A stretch of DNA of 64,000 nucleotides from Streptomyces ferrugineus. Its GTDB lineage: Bacteria > Actinomycetota > Actinomycetes > Streptomycetales > Streptomycetaceae. The position numbers and the translations under genes were made by a program. A model generated the notes under the pieces. That model searched no databases. It saw only the letters and a list, made by a program, of their open reading frames with translations, and had not been told where the DNA came from. The stretch spans positions 3,844,001-3,908,000 of the forward strand of contig NZ_CP063373.1 in NCBI RefSeq assembly GCF_015160855.1, given 5' to 3'. This document shows, one piece after another, positions 23,998-33,075 of the stretch (positions within the stretch are counted from its first letter, which is position 1; every line of letters starts with the position of its first letter).

Positions 23998-25995
23998 ATG
24001 GGGACGCAGCGGACGGGCACCGCGAACGCACCGGGCGGCAGCCCGACGCTGACCGCGGAGATCCGGCGCGTCCTGGCCCGTGTCGACGCCCACGCGGCGC
24101 GCGTGGCCACACCGGGCACGGCAGCGCGGCCCGAGGACGGCTCCCGCGACCGTGACACGGCCGTGGACCACGTGCAGGACCCGGCGGCCCCCGCGACCGC
24201 GCCCCTCGACGCGCTCGTCACCTGCTTCGGTCTCACGGCCTTCGAACGCGACGTCGTCCTCCTCACCGCCGCCTACGAACTGGACCCCACGACCGCCGCC
24301 CGGTGCGCCGCCGCCAGCGGTGACCCGGAGCGGGCGTACCCCACCTTCTCGCTCGCCCTGGCCGCCCTCGCCGAACCGCACTGGAGCGCCCTCACCCCCG
24401 TGGCACCGCTGCGGCGCTGGCGCGTCGTGGAACTGGACGACGCGTCACGCCTCACCCTGTCCCGGCTGCGGCTCGACGAACGCATCCTGCACTTCCTGCT
24501 CGGCTCGCCCTACCTGGACGCCCGGTTGCACGGCCAGTTGCGCCGAACCCCGGTGCCGGAGGAACTGCCGCCGTCGTACGACCTGGCCGCGAACCGGGTC
24601 GCCGCCGGCTGGACCACCGCCGCGCGCCCGGACGCGCCGCTGCTCGTCGAGGTGGTCGGCGGCGATCTGCAGAGCCGGGCCGAGATCGCCGCCGCGGCGG
24701 CCGCGCGGTCCGGGCTCGGGCTGTACGCGATGAGCGCCGAGGACATCCCCACCGACGCGGCGGAGCGCGACCTGCTCGCCCGACTGTGGCAGCGCGAGGC
24801 GATCCTGCTGCCCGCCGCGCTGCTCGTGGAGGTCGCCGAGCTCGACCGTGACCAGCAGGCGGCCACCGAGGCGTTCCTGACCGGGGCCGCCGTTCCCGTC
24901 GTCGTGTCCAGCGGCGATCCGCGGCAGTCGGACCGGCCGCACGGCGAGCGGGTGACCGTGCCGCGCCTGGACGACGAGGAGCAACTCGGCCTGTGGGAGG
25001 GCGCGTTCCGGGACGTCGTCGACATCGGGGAGGGTGAACTGCGCTCGCTGATCGCACAGTTCCAGCTGCCGCCGCACGTCGTACGGTCCGCCGCGGCCGC
25101 CGTACGCCGTGATCTGCCCGGCGAGGACGAGCTCGACGCCGCCGGACTCGCCTGGCGGGCCGGACTGAACGAGGCCCGGATCGGGATGGACGAACTGGGC
25201 CGCCGTATCGAGCCCGAGGCAGGCTGGGACGATCTCGTCCTGCACGAGCGGCAGACGAGCGTGCTGCGGGAGATCGTCGCGCATGTGCGGCAGCGGGCCA
25301 CCGTCCACCAGGAGTGGGGGTTCGCGGCGACGCTGCGGCGCGGCCTCGGCGTCACGGCCCTGTTCGCGGGCGGCTCCGGCACGGGCAAGACCCTGGCAGC
25401 CGAGGTCATGGCCAAGGAACTGGGCCTGGACCTGTTCATCATCGACCTGTCGCAGGTGGTCAGCAAGTACATCGGCGAGACGGAGAAGAACCTCCGCAGG
25501 GTCTTCGACGCCGCCGAACGCGGCGGCGCGCTCCTGCTCTTCGACGAGGCCGACGCGCTGTTCGGCAAGCGCAGCGAGGTGAAGGACAGCCATGACCGGT
25601 ACGCCAACCTCGAGGTCAGCTATCTGCTGATGCGGATGGAGGCCTACCGGGGCCTCGCCATCCTCACCACCAACATGAAGAAGGCCCTGGACACGGCCTT
25701 CATGCGCCGTATCCGCTTCGTCGTCGACTTCCCGTTCCCGGCCGAGCACGAGCGCGCGGAGATCTGGCGGCGGGTGCTGCCGCCGCAGGCCCCGGTCAAG
25801 GACATCGATCCGCAGCTGCTCGCCCAACTGACCGTCGCGGGCGGCTCGATCCGCAACATCGCCCTGTCCGGCGCGTTCCTCGCCGCCGAGGAGAACGACC
25901 GGCTGCAGATGCGGCACATGCTCGCTGCGGCCCGCACCGAATACGCCAAGCTGGAACGCCCCTTGACGCCGACGGAGGTCCGCGGATGGGTGTGA
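23998..25995 (+). CDS. eCIS AAA+ ATPase (Afp15/Cis15 type)
   Basis: This 665-residue protein has an N-terminal helical region of about 400 residues and one AAA+ module. Walker A is GGSGTGKT with Lys464, and Walker B is LLLFDEAD with Asp516 and Glu517. The second region of homology reads TTNMKKALDTAFMRRIRFVVDFPFP, split here at the arginine finger area. These ATPases are universal in eCIS loci and are needed for particle assembly. The ATG at 23998 is preferred over one 9 codons upstream because GGGGGAAGGCGAGG lies directly before it. The 3' end overlaps the next small gene by 10 bp. Confidence 0.93.
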   Translation: MGTQRTGTANAPGGSPTLTAEIRRVLARVDAHAARVATPGTAARPEDGSRDRDTAVDHVQDPAAPATAPLDALVTCFGLTAFERDVVLLTAAYELDPTTAARCAAASGDPERAYPTFSLALAALAEPHWSALTPVAPLRRWRVVELDDASRLTLSRLRLDERILHFLLGSPYLDARLHGQLRRTPVPEELPPSYDLAANRVAAGWTTAARPDAPLLVEVVGGDLQSRAEIAAAAAARSGLGLYAMSAEDIPTDAAERDLLARLWQREAILLPAALLVEVAELDRDQQAATEAFLTGAAVPVVVSSGDPRQSDRPHGERVTVPRLDDEEQLGLWEGAFRDVVDIGEGELRSLIAQFQLPPHVVRSAAAAVRRDLPGEDELDAAGLAWRAGLNEARIGMDELGRRIEPEAGWDDLVLHERQTSVLREIVAHVRQRATVHQEWGFAATLRRGLGVTALFAGGSGTGKTLAAEVMAKELGLDLFIIDLSQVVSKYIGETEKNLRRVFDAAERGGALLLFDEADALFGKRSEVKDSHDRYANLEVSYLLMRMEAYRGLAILTTNMKKALDTAFMRRIRFVVDFPFPAEHERAEIWRRVLPPQAPVKDIDPQLLAQLTVAGGSIRNIALSGAFLAAEENDRLQMRHMLAAARTEYAKLERPLTPTEVRGWV

Positions 25996-26306
25996 ACGGG
26001 CCACATCGGCAGAGCCCGGCCGGTCGTCCCGAGCCGCGCGAGATCCGCGTCGACATCGGCGAGCTGGTCCTGGACGGCTTCGGCCCGTCCGTGGACCCCG
26101 GCCGCGTATCGGCGTCGTTCGAGCGGGAGTTGACCCGTCTCGTACGGGAACACGGGGTGCCGCTCGCCGCGGACGGCGCCGTGACGGTGGACGAGCTGTC
26201 GGGACTGCCCCCGATGCCCGCCGGGTTGTCCGCGCGCCGCCTCGGCCAGGAGCTGGCCCGCGCCGTGCACGCGGGGCTCTCGGGCCGTGGGGAGGTGACG
26301 CGATGA
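25986..26306 (+). CDS. Small eCIS-locus protein of unknown function
   Basis: This is a 106-residue protein overlapping the ATPase gene upstream (10 bp) and the giant DUF4157 gene downstream (ATGA, 26303-26306). The sequence is a possible beta strand IRVDIGELVLDGF, then a helix FERELTRLVREHG and a basic C-terminal helix LSARRLGQELARAVHAGL. The tight coupling to the DUF4157 gene suggests it acts on that protein, for example as a loading chaperone. That is inference; I recognise no family beyond its position in eCIS loci. Confidence 0.7.
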   Translation: MGVNGPHRQSPAGRPEPREIRVDIGELVLDGFGPSVDPGRVSASFERELTRLVREHGVPLAADGAVTVDELSGLPPMPAGLSARRLGQELARAVHAGLSGRGEVTR

Positions 26307-29300
26307 CGACCTCCGCCGCTCAGGACTCCCAGGCGGCCGAGCAGGCCGCCGCCGACCGCCGCCGCAAACGCAAGGAGCGCGCGGCGAAGAACCGCGCACC
26401 CGAGCCGAAGAACATCGTCAGCGGGGCCGGACAGCCGCTGGACGCCGGTGTGCGCCGGGAGCTGGAGGAGCAGCTCGGCCACGACCTGGGCTCCGTACGC
26501 CTGCACACCGACCGCGACGCGGCCGCCCTCACCGGCATGCTGGGCGCGGACGCGGTGGCGGTGGGCCGGGACATCTTCTTCGGCGAGGGCCAGTACCAGC
26601 CGGGCACGGAGCAGGGCCGCGCCCTGCTCGCCCATGAGCTGCTGCACACCATCCAACAGCCCTTCACCAGCGGCCCGTTGACGGCGGGCCGCGATCTGGG
26701 CCAGGTCAGCGCGCCGCACGAGGCGGCCGAGCGCGCCGCCGAGGACACCGCCCAGGCCGTGGCGCGCGGTGAGCAAGTACCCGAGATCGCCCCGGAGGCC
26801 CACACCCCGGCGTGGATGCGGTACACCACCGTCCACGCCGACCGCAATCGGCTCGAGCACCTCGACCCCGCCACGCTGGTCGACCGCCTCGCCAACACGG
26901 TCGTCCGGTCGCTGCGCACCGACCCGACGGACAGCACGCAGCGCGTCCGCGCCGCCCTGGCCCCGCTCTCGGAGGAGCTTCAGGAGCGCGTACTGGACCG
27001 CCTGGAGCACCGGCTGCTCACCTCCGAGCACGACTTCGTGGTGGACCTGGTCACGGAGATCGACGAGGACGGCCGGGCGGAGAGCGAGGCCACCGCCCGA
27101 CAGCGCGGCCTGCTCGCACCGGAGGTCGAGGAGGACACCGCCGAGGACGTACACGCGGAGCGGGAGAAGGAGCAGGAAGCCGCCCAGGAGGAACAGCGGC
27201 GCGCCGAGCGGACGGGGCCCGCGCCCGGCCCCGAGAAGCAGTCCGTGGACGGGACCGGGGCGAGGGACACCGCTCCCGCCGCGGGCAGTACGCCGGAGAA
27301 CACCGCCGGCACCGTGCCGCAGGGCGGCACTCCGGGTGCGGACGCCGGGAAGGCCGAGGACGAGAAGAAGTCCGACCCGCGGACGGGTGGGGACGCGTCC
27401 AGCCCCAAGGGGGATGGCGAGCAGCCCATGTCGCCCGCCGCGCAGTCGGAACAGCAGCAGGCCGGGGCCGGCGGGACGGGCGGTGCGCAGGCGCAGGCGG
27501 CCGGGAAGCAGGGCGAGAAGGCAGGCGCCGGTGCCGAGCAGAGCGGACAGCAGGGGCAGGGGCAGCAGGGGCAGCAGCAGGACAAGGAGAAGCAGGGCGG
27601 CGGGAAGGACGACGACCGGGCCGGGGCGAAGCAGGCCGAGGAGAAGGCCAAGGAGGAAGCCGGCCAGGAGGAGGCGGCGGGCCCGCGCGCCGAGGACGAG
27701 GCCGCCGCCAAGGCCCGCGAGAGCGCGGCCGCTGCCGAGGCGGCCAAGCGGGACGAGCCGGGCCGCGACGAGGGCATTCCCACGGAGGCCGGCAAGGACC
27801 AGGGGTTCCCCGGCCGCACGAGCACGCTGGACGGGGCCCGCGCCCAGGACCAGGAGGGCGAGGAGGAACAGGAGGAGTCCGCCGGCCAGGGCGGTGACTC
27901 CGAGGTGGAGGTCGGTGGCGGGGAGGAGAGCGCCTGGGACATCAAACTCAGGCCGGAGGACTTCCTTCCCGAGCAGGACCTCGATGTGTCGAACGTTCCG
28001 ACCTCCGACCAGATCGATGAGTCCGCCGCGAACTCCGCCCCGCCCACCCCCACCTTTCCCGCCCCGCCGCCGACCAGGGCCGACAAGGTCCGGGCGCAGC
28101 GCGAGCAGGAGGACGCGGAGGACGCCGAGCGCGAGGCGGCGGCGGAGAAGGAAGACCCGGGCACCGACGACTCCCCGCCCGTGCCGGGCGCCGAGGAGGA
28201 GGCGGCGGAGCAGTCGCGTCGTACGGAGAGCGAGCTCGACCCCGAGGAGAAGAACGAGCCGAAGCCCGCCCCGGGCGTCGCCTCCAAGGACCCCAAGCAG
28301 GGCGACGACCCCAAGGCGGGCCCGGCCGCGGCCGAGGCCAACGTCCAGGAGGCCAAGGACCGTTCGAAGGAGACGGGCGGCGATACGGCGGAGCAGGCCG
28401 CCAAGGAGGAGAAGGGCACGCCCGCCGCGGGCGGCCCCGGCGACAAGTCCTCGGGCGGCGGCGAGAAGGGCTCCGCGCAGGCCCGCTCCGACACCTCGGC
28501 CACCGCGTCCCCGTCGGACACGGCAAAGAAGGGTGCCGAGGGCGAGAAGGCGGCCTCCGACGAGGGCGCCACGGGAGCGTCGAAGGCCGAGGAGTCCCCC
28601 GGTCCGCAGGAGTCGAAGGGGCCCAAGGAGCAGGGTGGCAGCGGCACTTCGGACGGCTCCGCGTCCGGCGCCCGGACGACCGACTCCGAGAGCTCGGCCG
28701 AAACCGGGGCGACCCCGTCCTCCGGCTCGACTTCCAGCCCGCCTTCCGGTGGAGCCACCTCTTCCTCTTCCTCTTCCCCTTCCCATTCCTCGGACACCGG
28801 AGGCTCAGCCTCGCCTACGGAGTCCCGCTCCTCTGCCCGTACGGAGAAGCCGAGCCCGAGGGCGCAGGAACCGCGCACGGAGAAGCCGCAGGAGCGGGCT
28901 CCGCAACCGGAGAGCAGGGCGGAGACCAAGGCCGACGCCGGGGGCGAATCCGGCTCACGGCCCGCTCCTGCGGCGGCACGCGGTGGCGGCGGCGGTGGCG
29001 GGGCGGCCTCGAAGAGCAGCTCCAGGGGCGGGGGCAAGGGCTCCGCCGCCAAGGGGAAGAAGGCGTCCAAGGCGGCGCCGGACCTCTCCGGTGTCTCCCC
29101 TGAGGAGGGCCTTTCCACCGCGTCGAACCTCAAGCCGCACCAGGCCGTCGAGGCGATGGACAGTGTCGGCGGCGCCGTCGACAAGGACGTCGGCAAGGAA
29201 CACAAGCAACTGGCGGCCAAGCCGCCCGCCATGGACCGCCCCTCCGGCGCGCCGCGGACCCTGCACGGCAAGCCGGACGCCGAGGAAGCCGCGCAGTACA

Positions 29301-32300
29301 ACCAGGACAAGGCCCAGCGCGCCGAGGACGCCAAGGACGAGAAGGCCGAGGTCAAGGGCGAGAAGAAGCCTGAGGGCAAGATCGAGGCCGAGGAGATGGA
29401 GGAGCCCGACTTCTTCGACCAGGTCGGGATGATGGTCGGTTACGCCATCGGTGGGATCGGCGACTGGCTCGGCTTCGATGTGACGGCGGAGGACCTGGCC
29501 GCGCAGTTCGCCGGGATGCCCACCAAGGACGAGGCCATGAAGGAGGCGCAGAACGGCACCGCGCCGGGCGTCGACATGAAGGGCCAGGCCGACGACAAGG
29601 CCACGGAGCAGGGCGGCAACACCGACGACAAGAGCCAGGAGGCCGCCGAGACCGGCGCCGACGACGCCGGTCGCAAGATGGGCGAGGACCAGGTCTATCC
29701 GGACGCGCCGAAGGAACGGCTCGAAGGGAAGGTGCCGGCCGAGCAGGGCGGCAAGGCGCGCGTCGGCGGTGGCGGTGCGGGCACCGGTGCCGTACCTCCC
29801 GAGGCGGCCTCGGAAGTGGCCGAGCACGAGCGCAAGCCGCAGTTCAAGAAGGCGCTCAGCGACGGCCGCCAGGACATGGGCAAGGGCCGGGAGAAGAAGA
29901 ACCAGGACACCCGCACGTCCCAGGAGAAGCACAAGCGGCAGGTCGACAAGGAAGTCCAGTCCAACACCAAGGAGCAGACGGGCAAGCGCGAGGGCGTCCT
30001 GACGGACGTCGACAAGCAGCGCTCCGACTGGACCAAGGAGCAGGACGAAGAGCTCAAGAAGCTCGGCACGAAGAAGTCCGACCGTGAGAAGAAGGTCCGC
30101 GACGACGTCAAGAAGGAAGAGGAGGACACCGACAAGGACGTCGGCAAGCAGAAGGAGACCAGCGACAAGGAGGTCAAGGACAAGGGCGACAAGGCCGAGG
30201 AGGACGCGGAGAAGAAAAAAGACGAGAACGTCAACGACTCCAAGGGCTGGCTGTCCAAGACGCTCGAATGGATCAAAGAGAAGTTCATCGAGCTGCGGGA
30301 CAAGGTCGTCCAGATCATCAAGGACGCCCGTGAAGCGATCGTCGAGGCGCTGAAGAACTTCAAGGAGACGGTCGAGGGCTGGATCAACGCGGCCCGCGAG
30401 GGCATCGTCGAGATGATCAAGCAGTTCATCGAGGACCTGATCGAGTTCGTCGTGTCCTTGGTGGAAGCGGTCATCGAGATCGCCCGCCGCATACGCAAGT
30501 TCATCACGGACCTGATCAACGCGGCGCTCGCGCTCGTCAACAAGCTCGCCGCGATGCTGAAGCAGATCATGAAGGATCTGCTGGAGTCCATCGCGAAGCT
30601 TCTCAGCGACATCCTGAACGTCCTGAAGAAGATGCTCCTCGACGTCCTGAAGGCCTGCAAGGACGCCCTCAAGGCGGTCCTCGACTTCGCGACGAAGTTC
30701 ATCGCCGCCTTCGGCGAGTTCATGATGATCCTGGTCGACATCCTCTCCGATCCCGGCGGATGGCTGAGCGGCGCGAAGAACTCCGCGTTCGACGGTGCGA
30801 AGAACCACCTCTTCAACGAGGTCAAGAGCGCCGTGAAGCAGTGGTTCAACGACAAGGTCAAGGAGATCACCGGCCTGACCGAAGCCGTCTGGAACAAGCT
30901 CATGAAGGGCGGCTGGACCCTAGAGAAGATCGCCAAGGAGGTGTGGGACGCGATCGTCCCCCAACTCCCCTTCATCATCGGCGAGATCGTCATCACAAAG
31001 GTCCTCGCGAAGCTGATCCCCGGCGCCGGCTGGGGCGCGGCCATCCTGGAGGCCATCCAGGCGGCGATCGGCTCACTGGGCGAGATCCTCAAGGCCATCG
31101 GCGCGGTCATCACCTGGCTGAAGTCGGTACGCCAGGGCGGCGCGGGCGTCCTCTTCGCGAAGGCGATAGCGGCGGGCATCGTGGTCCTGCTCGAAATGGC
31201 CTACGAGCTGATCCTCAGCGGCATCGGCAAGTACGTGTCGAAGGTGGGCAGGCGGCTGAAGGGCGTGGCCGCGAACCTGGGCAAGGACAAGGCCGGCGGC
31301 ACGGACAAGGGCAAGGACGGGCAGGGCGGGGACGACAAGGGCGGCGACAAGGGCGCGCCGACGTCGACGCCTCCCAAGACACAGACGTCCACGACACCCC
31401 CCATGACGCAGACGTCAACGACGCCGCCCGGGAAGAAGTCCGAGGCCACACCGGACAAGCCGAAGGATCAGGACGGTCCGGCGAAGCCGAAGGATCAGGC
31501 AGGTCCGGGCAAGCCGAAAGACCAGGCCCCTCCCGCCAAGCCCAAGGACCAGGCTGGCCCCACCAAGCCGACGGACAAGGACGCTCAGGGCACGTCCACC
31601 AAGCCCATCAACAAGAACAATAAGAACAACAAGAACGAAGGAAACGACAAGACTCCCAGCAACAACTCCACCAAGCCCACCGCTCCTACCACCAAGGACA
31701 AGAACGGCAACCCCAAGAACAAGGACCGGGAGTCGGACAGCGACAAGTCGGACACGAAGCCGACCCCGACCCCCAAGCCGAAACCGAAGCCTCAGCCCAA
31801 GCCCAAGCCGGAAACCGACAAGGACAAGACCGATCCGGACGGCTCGGGCAAGAAAGATACGGAGAGTAACAGTAACAAGGACAAGGATCCCGACAGTAAC
31901 AAGGACAAGAACGGAGACGGCTCGAGTAGGAAGGACTCCGACAACAACGGCAGCAAGGACAAGGACGGGGGCAGCAGCAAGAAGGACCCTGACGGCAAGG
32001 GGGACAAGGACAAGGGGGACGACAAGGACGGAAAGAAGGACGACGACACACCCGGCAGGCCGAAGAGCGACAAGGCCAAGAAGGACAGGGACGACGAAGA
32101 GAACTCCGACATAGAAAAGTCGAAGCGACTTGCCCTGATCGTCGCCAGAATCAGGCCGATCATCAAACGGAACACGAAGCACGGCATGCCCGACGGAGAA
32201 TTTCGTGCCCTGCTCACAAGGCTTCGCCTGCACTATCGCCTAAAGCGGCTTTACGGCGTGGGCTCTCCACGAATGATGCTGTACGCCGGGCTCAGCCCCG

Positions 32301-33046
32301 CAACACCCTTCGAACCTCAGTATGAGGAACGGCCGAACGACCAAGAAGGTGAGCTGGAGCCGGGCGCAGAGGGAGCAGGCACAACCAACCATGACAATCC
32401 GCCGGCCAAGGAAGAACCGCCGGTCAAAAAGGATCAACTGCTTCATGCGTTCCAGAACGGCAACAAGTACACCGGAATAGTCGAAAAGGTAGGTAAAACC
32501 AAATTCTCATTTTACGGACATGGGAAGGATGGAGCTCTCAGTAAGTGGATACCCCACAAGAGCGCCCCGTCGGAATGGAAGAAGAATAGCAGTCTCAAGT
32601 TCTGGCAGAAGGTGTGGGATTATCAATTCGGAAAGGACTTCGACGCGATACGCAGTCTGTCCCTCTGGCCGAGGTATGACCATGCCCGGCAGACACTCAA
32701 CTATCGGAAGCGCGGAGAGTTCGACAATGAGCCCGGCCACGACTGGCATCACATCCACGAGCGCAGGACTGGAGGGCAGAATTCAGTAGCGAACTTGGCG
32801 CTCGCTCCGAGAATGCTGAATCAGCGTAAGAAGACAAACCGCCACAATAACTTCGTCGACTGGTTCGAAGACCCTCGACACGGATTCTTCCATGGTCGGA
32901 TCTTCAACGGAGAATCTGTTCTGGAATATCTGGACGGAAAGCCGAGATCGCTGTATGAAAAGTGGGGTCGATGGTGTCTTGATGACTTCAACTTGACCAT
33001 TCAAACTGTCGACGATGGCCGTGGTCCGTTCCAGGAACTGGTTTAG
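26303..33046 (+). CDS. Giant DUF4157 eCIS protein with C-terminal HNH-like nuclease toxin
   Basis: This 2,247-residue protein reads as a chain of modules. Residues about 45-120 form a DUF4157 domain with the zincin motif HELLH (111-115), and about 120-270 are helical. Residues about 270-1190 are mostly disordered, rich in Glu, Lys, Gly, Ala, Ser and Pro. Residues 1190-1316 form a charged coiled coil, and 1316-1653 long amphipathic helices with hydrophobic runs like those of tape measures or pore proteins. Residues 1657-1933 are a low-complexity linker with KPKDQ repeats. Residues 1934-2247 form a tip carrying HDWHHIHE (2146-2153), GGQNSVANLALAPRMLNQ and NRHNNF, an HNH/colicin-type nuclease arrangement. 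The tip DNA is much lower in GC than the rest. DUF4157 proteins are recognised eCIS cargo or toxin carriers. Here the helical middle is also the only candidate tape measure. Confidence 0.88.
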   Translation: MTTSAAQDSQAAEQAAADRRRKRKERAAKNRAPEPKNIVSGAGQPLDAGVRRELEEQLGHDLGSVRLHTDRDAAALTGMLGADAVAVGRDIFFGEGQYQPGTEQGRALLAHELLHTIQQPFTSGPLTAGRDLGQVSAPHEAAERAAEDTAQAVARGEQVPEIAPEAHTPAWMRYTTVHADRNRLEHLDPATLVDRLANTVVRSLRTDPTDSTQRVRAALAPLSEELQERVLDRLEHRLLTSEHDFVVDLVTEIDEDGRAESEATARQRGLLAPEVEEDTAEDVHAEREKEQEAAQEEQRRAERTGPAPGPEKQSVDGTGARDTAPAAGSTPENTAGTVPQGGTPGADAGKAEDEKKSDPRTGGDASSPKGDGEQPMSPAAQSEQQQAGAGGTGGAQAQAAGKQGEKAGAGAEQSGQQGQGQQGQQQDKEKQGGGKDDDRAGAKQAEEKAKEEAGQEEAAGPRAEDEAAAKARESAAAAEAAKRDEPGRDEGIPTEAGKDQGFPGRTSTLDGARAQDQEGEEEQEESAGQGGDSEVEVGGGEESAWDIKLRPEDFLPEQDLDVSNVPTSDQIDESAANSAPPTPTFPAPPPTRADKVRAQREQEDAEDAEREAAAEKEDPGTDDSPPVPGAEEEAAEQSRRTESELDPEEKNEPKPAPGVASKDPKQGDDPKAGPAAAEANVQEAKDRSKETGGDTAEQAAKEEKGTPAAGGPGDKSSGGGEKGSAQARSDTSATASPSDTAKKGAEGEKAASDEGATGASKAEESPGPQESKGPKEQGGSGTSDGSASGARTTDSESSAETGATPSSGSTSSPPSGGATSSSSSSPSHSSDTGGSASPTESRSSARTEKPSPRAQEPRTEKPQERAPQPESRAETKADAGGESGSRPAPAAARGGGGGGGAASKSSSRGGGKGSAAKGKKASKAAPDLSGVSPEEGLSTASNLKPHQAVEAMDSVGGAVDKDVGKEHKQLAAKPPAMDRPSGAPRTLHGKPDAEEAAQYNQDKAQRAEDAKDEKAEVKGEKKPEGKIEAEEMEEPDFFDQVGMMVGYAIGGIGDWLGFDVTAEDLAAQFAGMPTKDEAMKEAQNGTAPGVDMKGQADDKATEQGGNTDDKSQEAAETGADDAGRKMGEDQVYPDAPKERLEGKVPAEQGGKARVGGGGAGTGAVPPEAASEVAEHERKPQFKKALSDGRQDMGKGREKKNQDTRTSQEKHKRQVDKEVQSNTKEQTGKREGVLTDVDKQRSDWTKEQDEELKKLGTKKSDREKKVRDDVKKEEEDTDKDVGKQKETSDKEVKDKGDKAEEDAEKKKDENVNDSKGWLSKTLEWIKEKFIELRDKVVQIIKDAREAIVEALKNFKETVEGWINAAREGIVEMIKQFIEDLIEFVVSLVEAVIEIARRIRKFITDLINAALALVNKLAAMLKQIMKDLLESIAKLLSDILNVLKKMLLDVLKACKDALKAVLDFATKFIAAFGEFMMILVDILSDPGGWLSGAKNSAFDGAKNHLFNEVKSAVKQWFNDKVKEITGLTEAVWNKLMKGGWTLEKIAKEVWDAIVPQLPFIIGEIVITKVLAKLIPGAGWGAAILEAIQAAIGSLGEILKAIGAVITWLKSVRQGGAGVLFAKAIAAGIVVLLEMAYELILSGIGKYVSKVGRRLKGVAANLGKDKAGGTDKGKDGQGGDDKGGDKGAPTSTPPKTQTSTTPPMTQTSTTPPGKKSEATPDKPKDQDGPAKPKDQAGPGKPKDQAPPAKPKDQAGPTKPTDKDAQGTSTKPINKNNKNNKNEGNDKTPSNNSTKPTAPTTKDKNGNPKNKDRESDSDKSDTKPTPTPKPKPKPQPKPKPETDKDKTDPDGSGKKDTESNSNKDKDPDSNKDKNGDGSSRKDSDNNGSKDKDGGSSKKDPDGKGDKDKGDDKDGKKDDDTPGRPKSDKAKKDRDDEENSDIEKSKRLALIVARIRPIIKRNTKHGMPDGEFRALLTRLRLHYRLKRLYGVGSPRMMLYAGLSPATPFEPQYEERPNDQEGELEPGAEGAGTTNHDNPPAKEEPPVKKDQLLHAFQNGNKYTGIVEKVGKTKFSFYGHGKDGALSKWIPHKSAPSEWKKNSSLKFWQKVWDYQFGKDFDAIRSLSLWPRYDHARQTLNYRKRGEFDNEPGHDWHHIHERRTGGQNSVANLALAPRMLNQRKKTNRHNNFVDWFEDPRHGFFHGRIFNGESVLEYLDGKPRSLYEKWGRWCLDDFNLTIQTVDDGRGPFQELV
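31455..31590 (+). repeat. KPKDQ repeat-coding stretch in the toxin linker
   Basis: Four successive copies of a unit encoding Lys-Pro-Lys-Asp-Gln plus 4-5 variable Gly/Pro/Ala residues, with a degenerate fifth (KPTDK), lie in the linker before the nuclease tip of the giant DUF4157 protein. The next 400 bases are low-complexity Lys/Asn/Asp/Ser codons. Such sequence would be an extended, flexible tether. Confidence 0.7.
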
Positions 33047-33075
33047 CTCACTCCGCGCATCGAAAGGGATCACCA

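Noticed and set aside
25796..28786. Very long open frame on the minus strand across the DUF4157 gene
   Set aside because: It is the mirror of a GC-rich low-complexity plus-strand gene; its protein is Leu/Gly/Arg repeats with no domain, and the plus strand has clear eCIS motifs.
31455..31590. CRISPR-like or minisatellite array
   Set aside because: The repeats are in-frame codons for KPKDQ in a protein linker, with no spacers of constant length.
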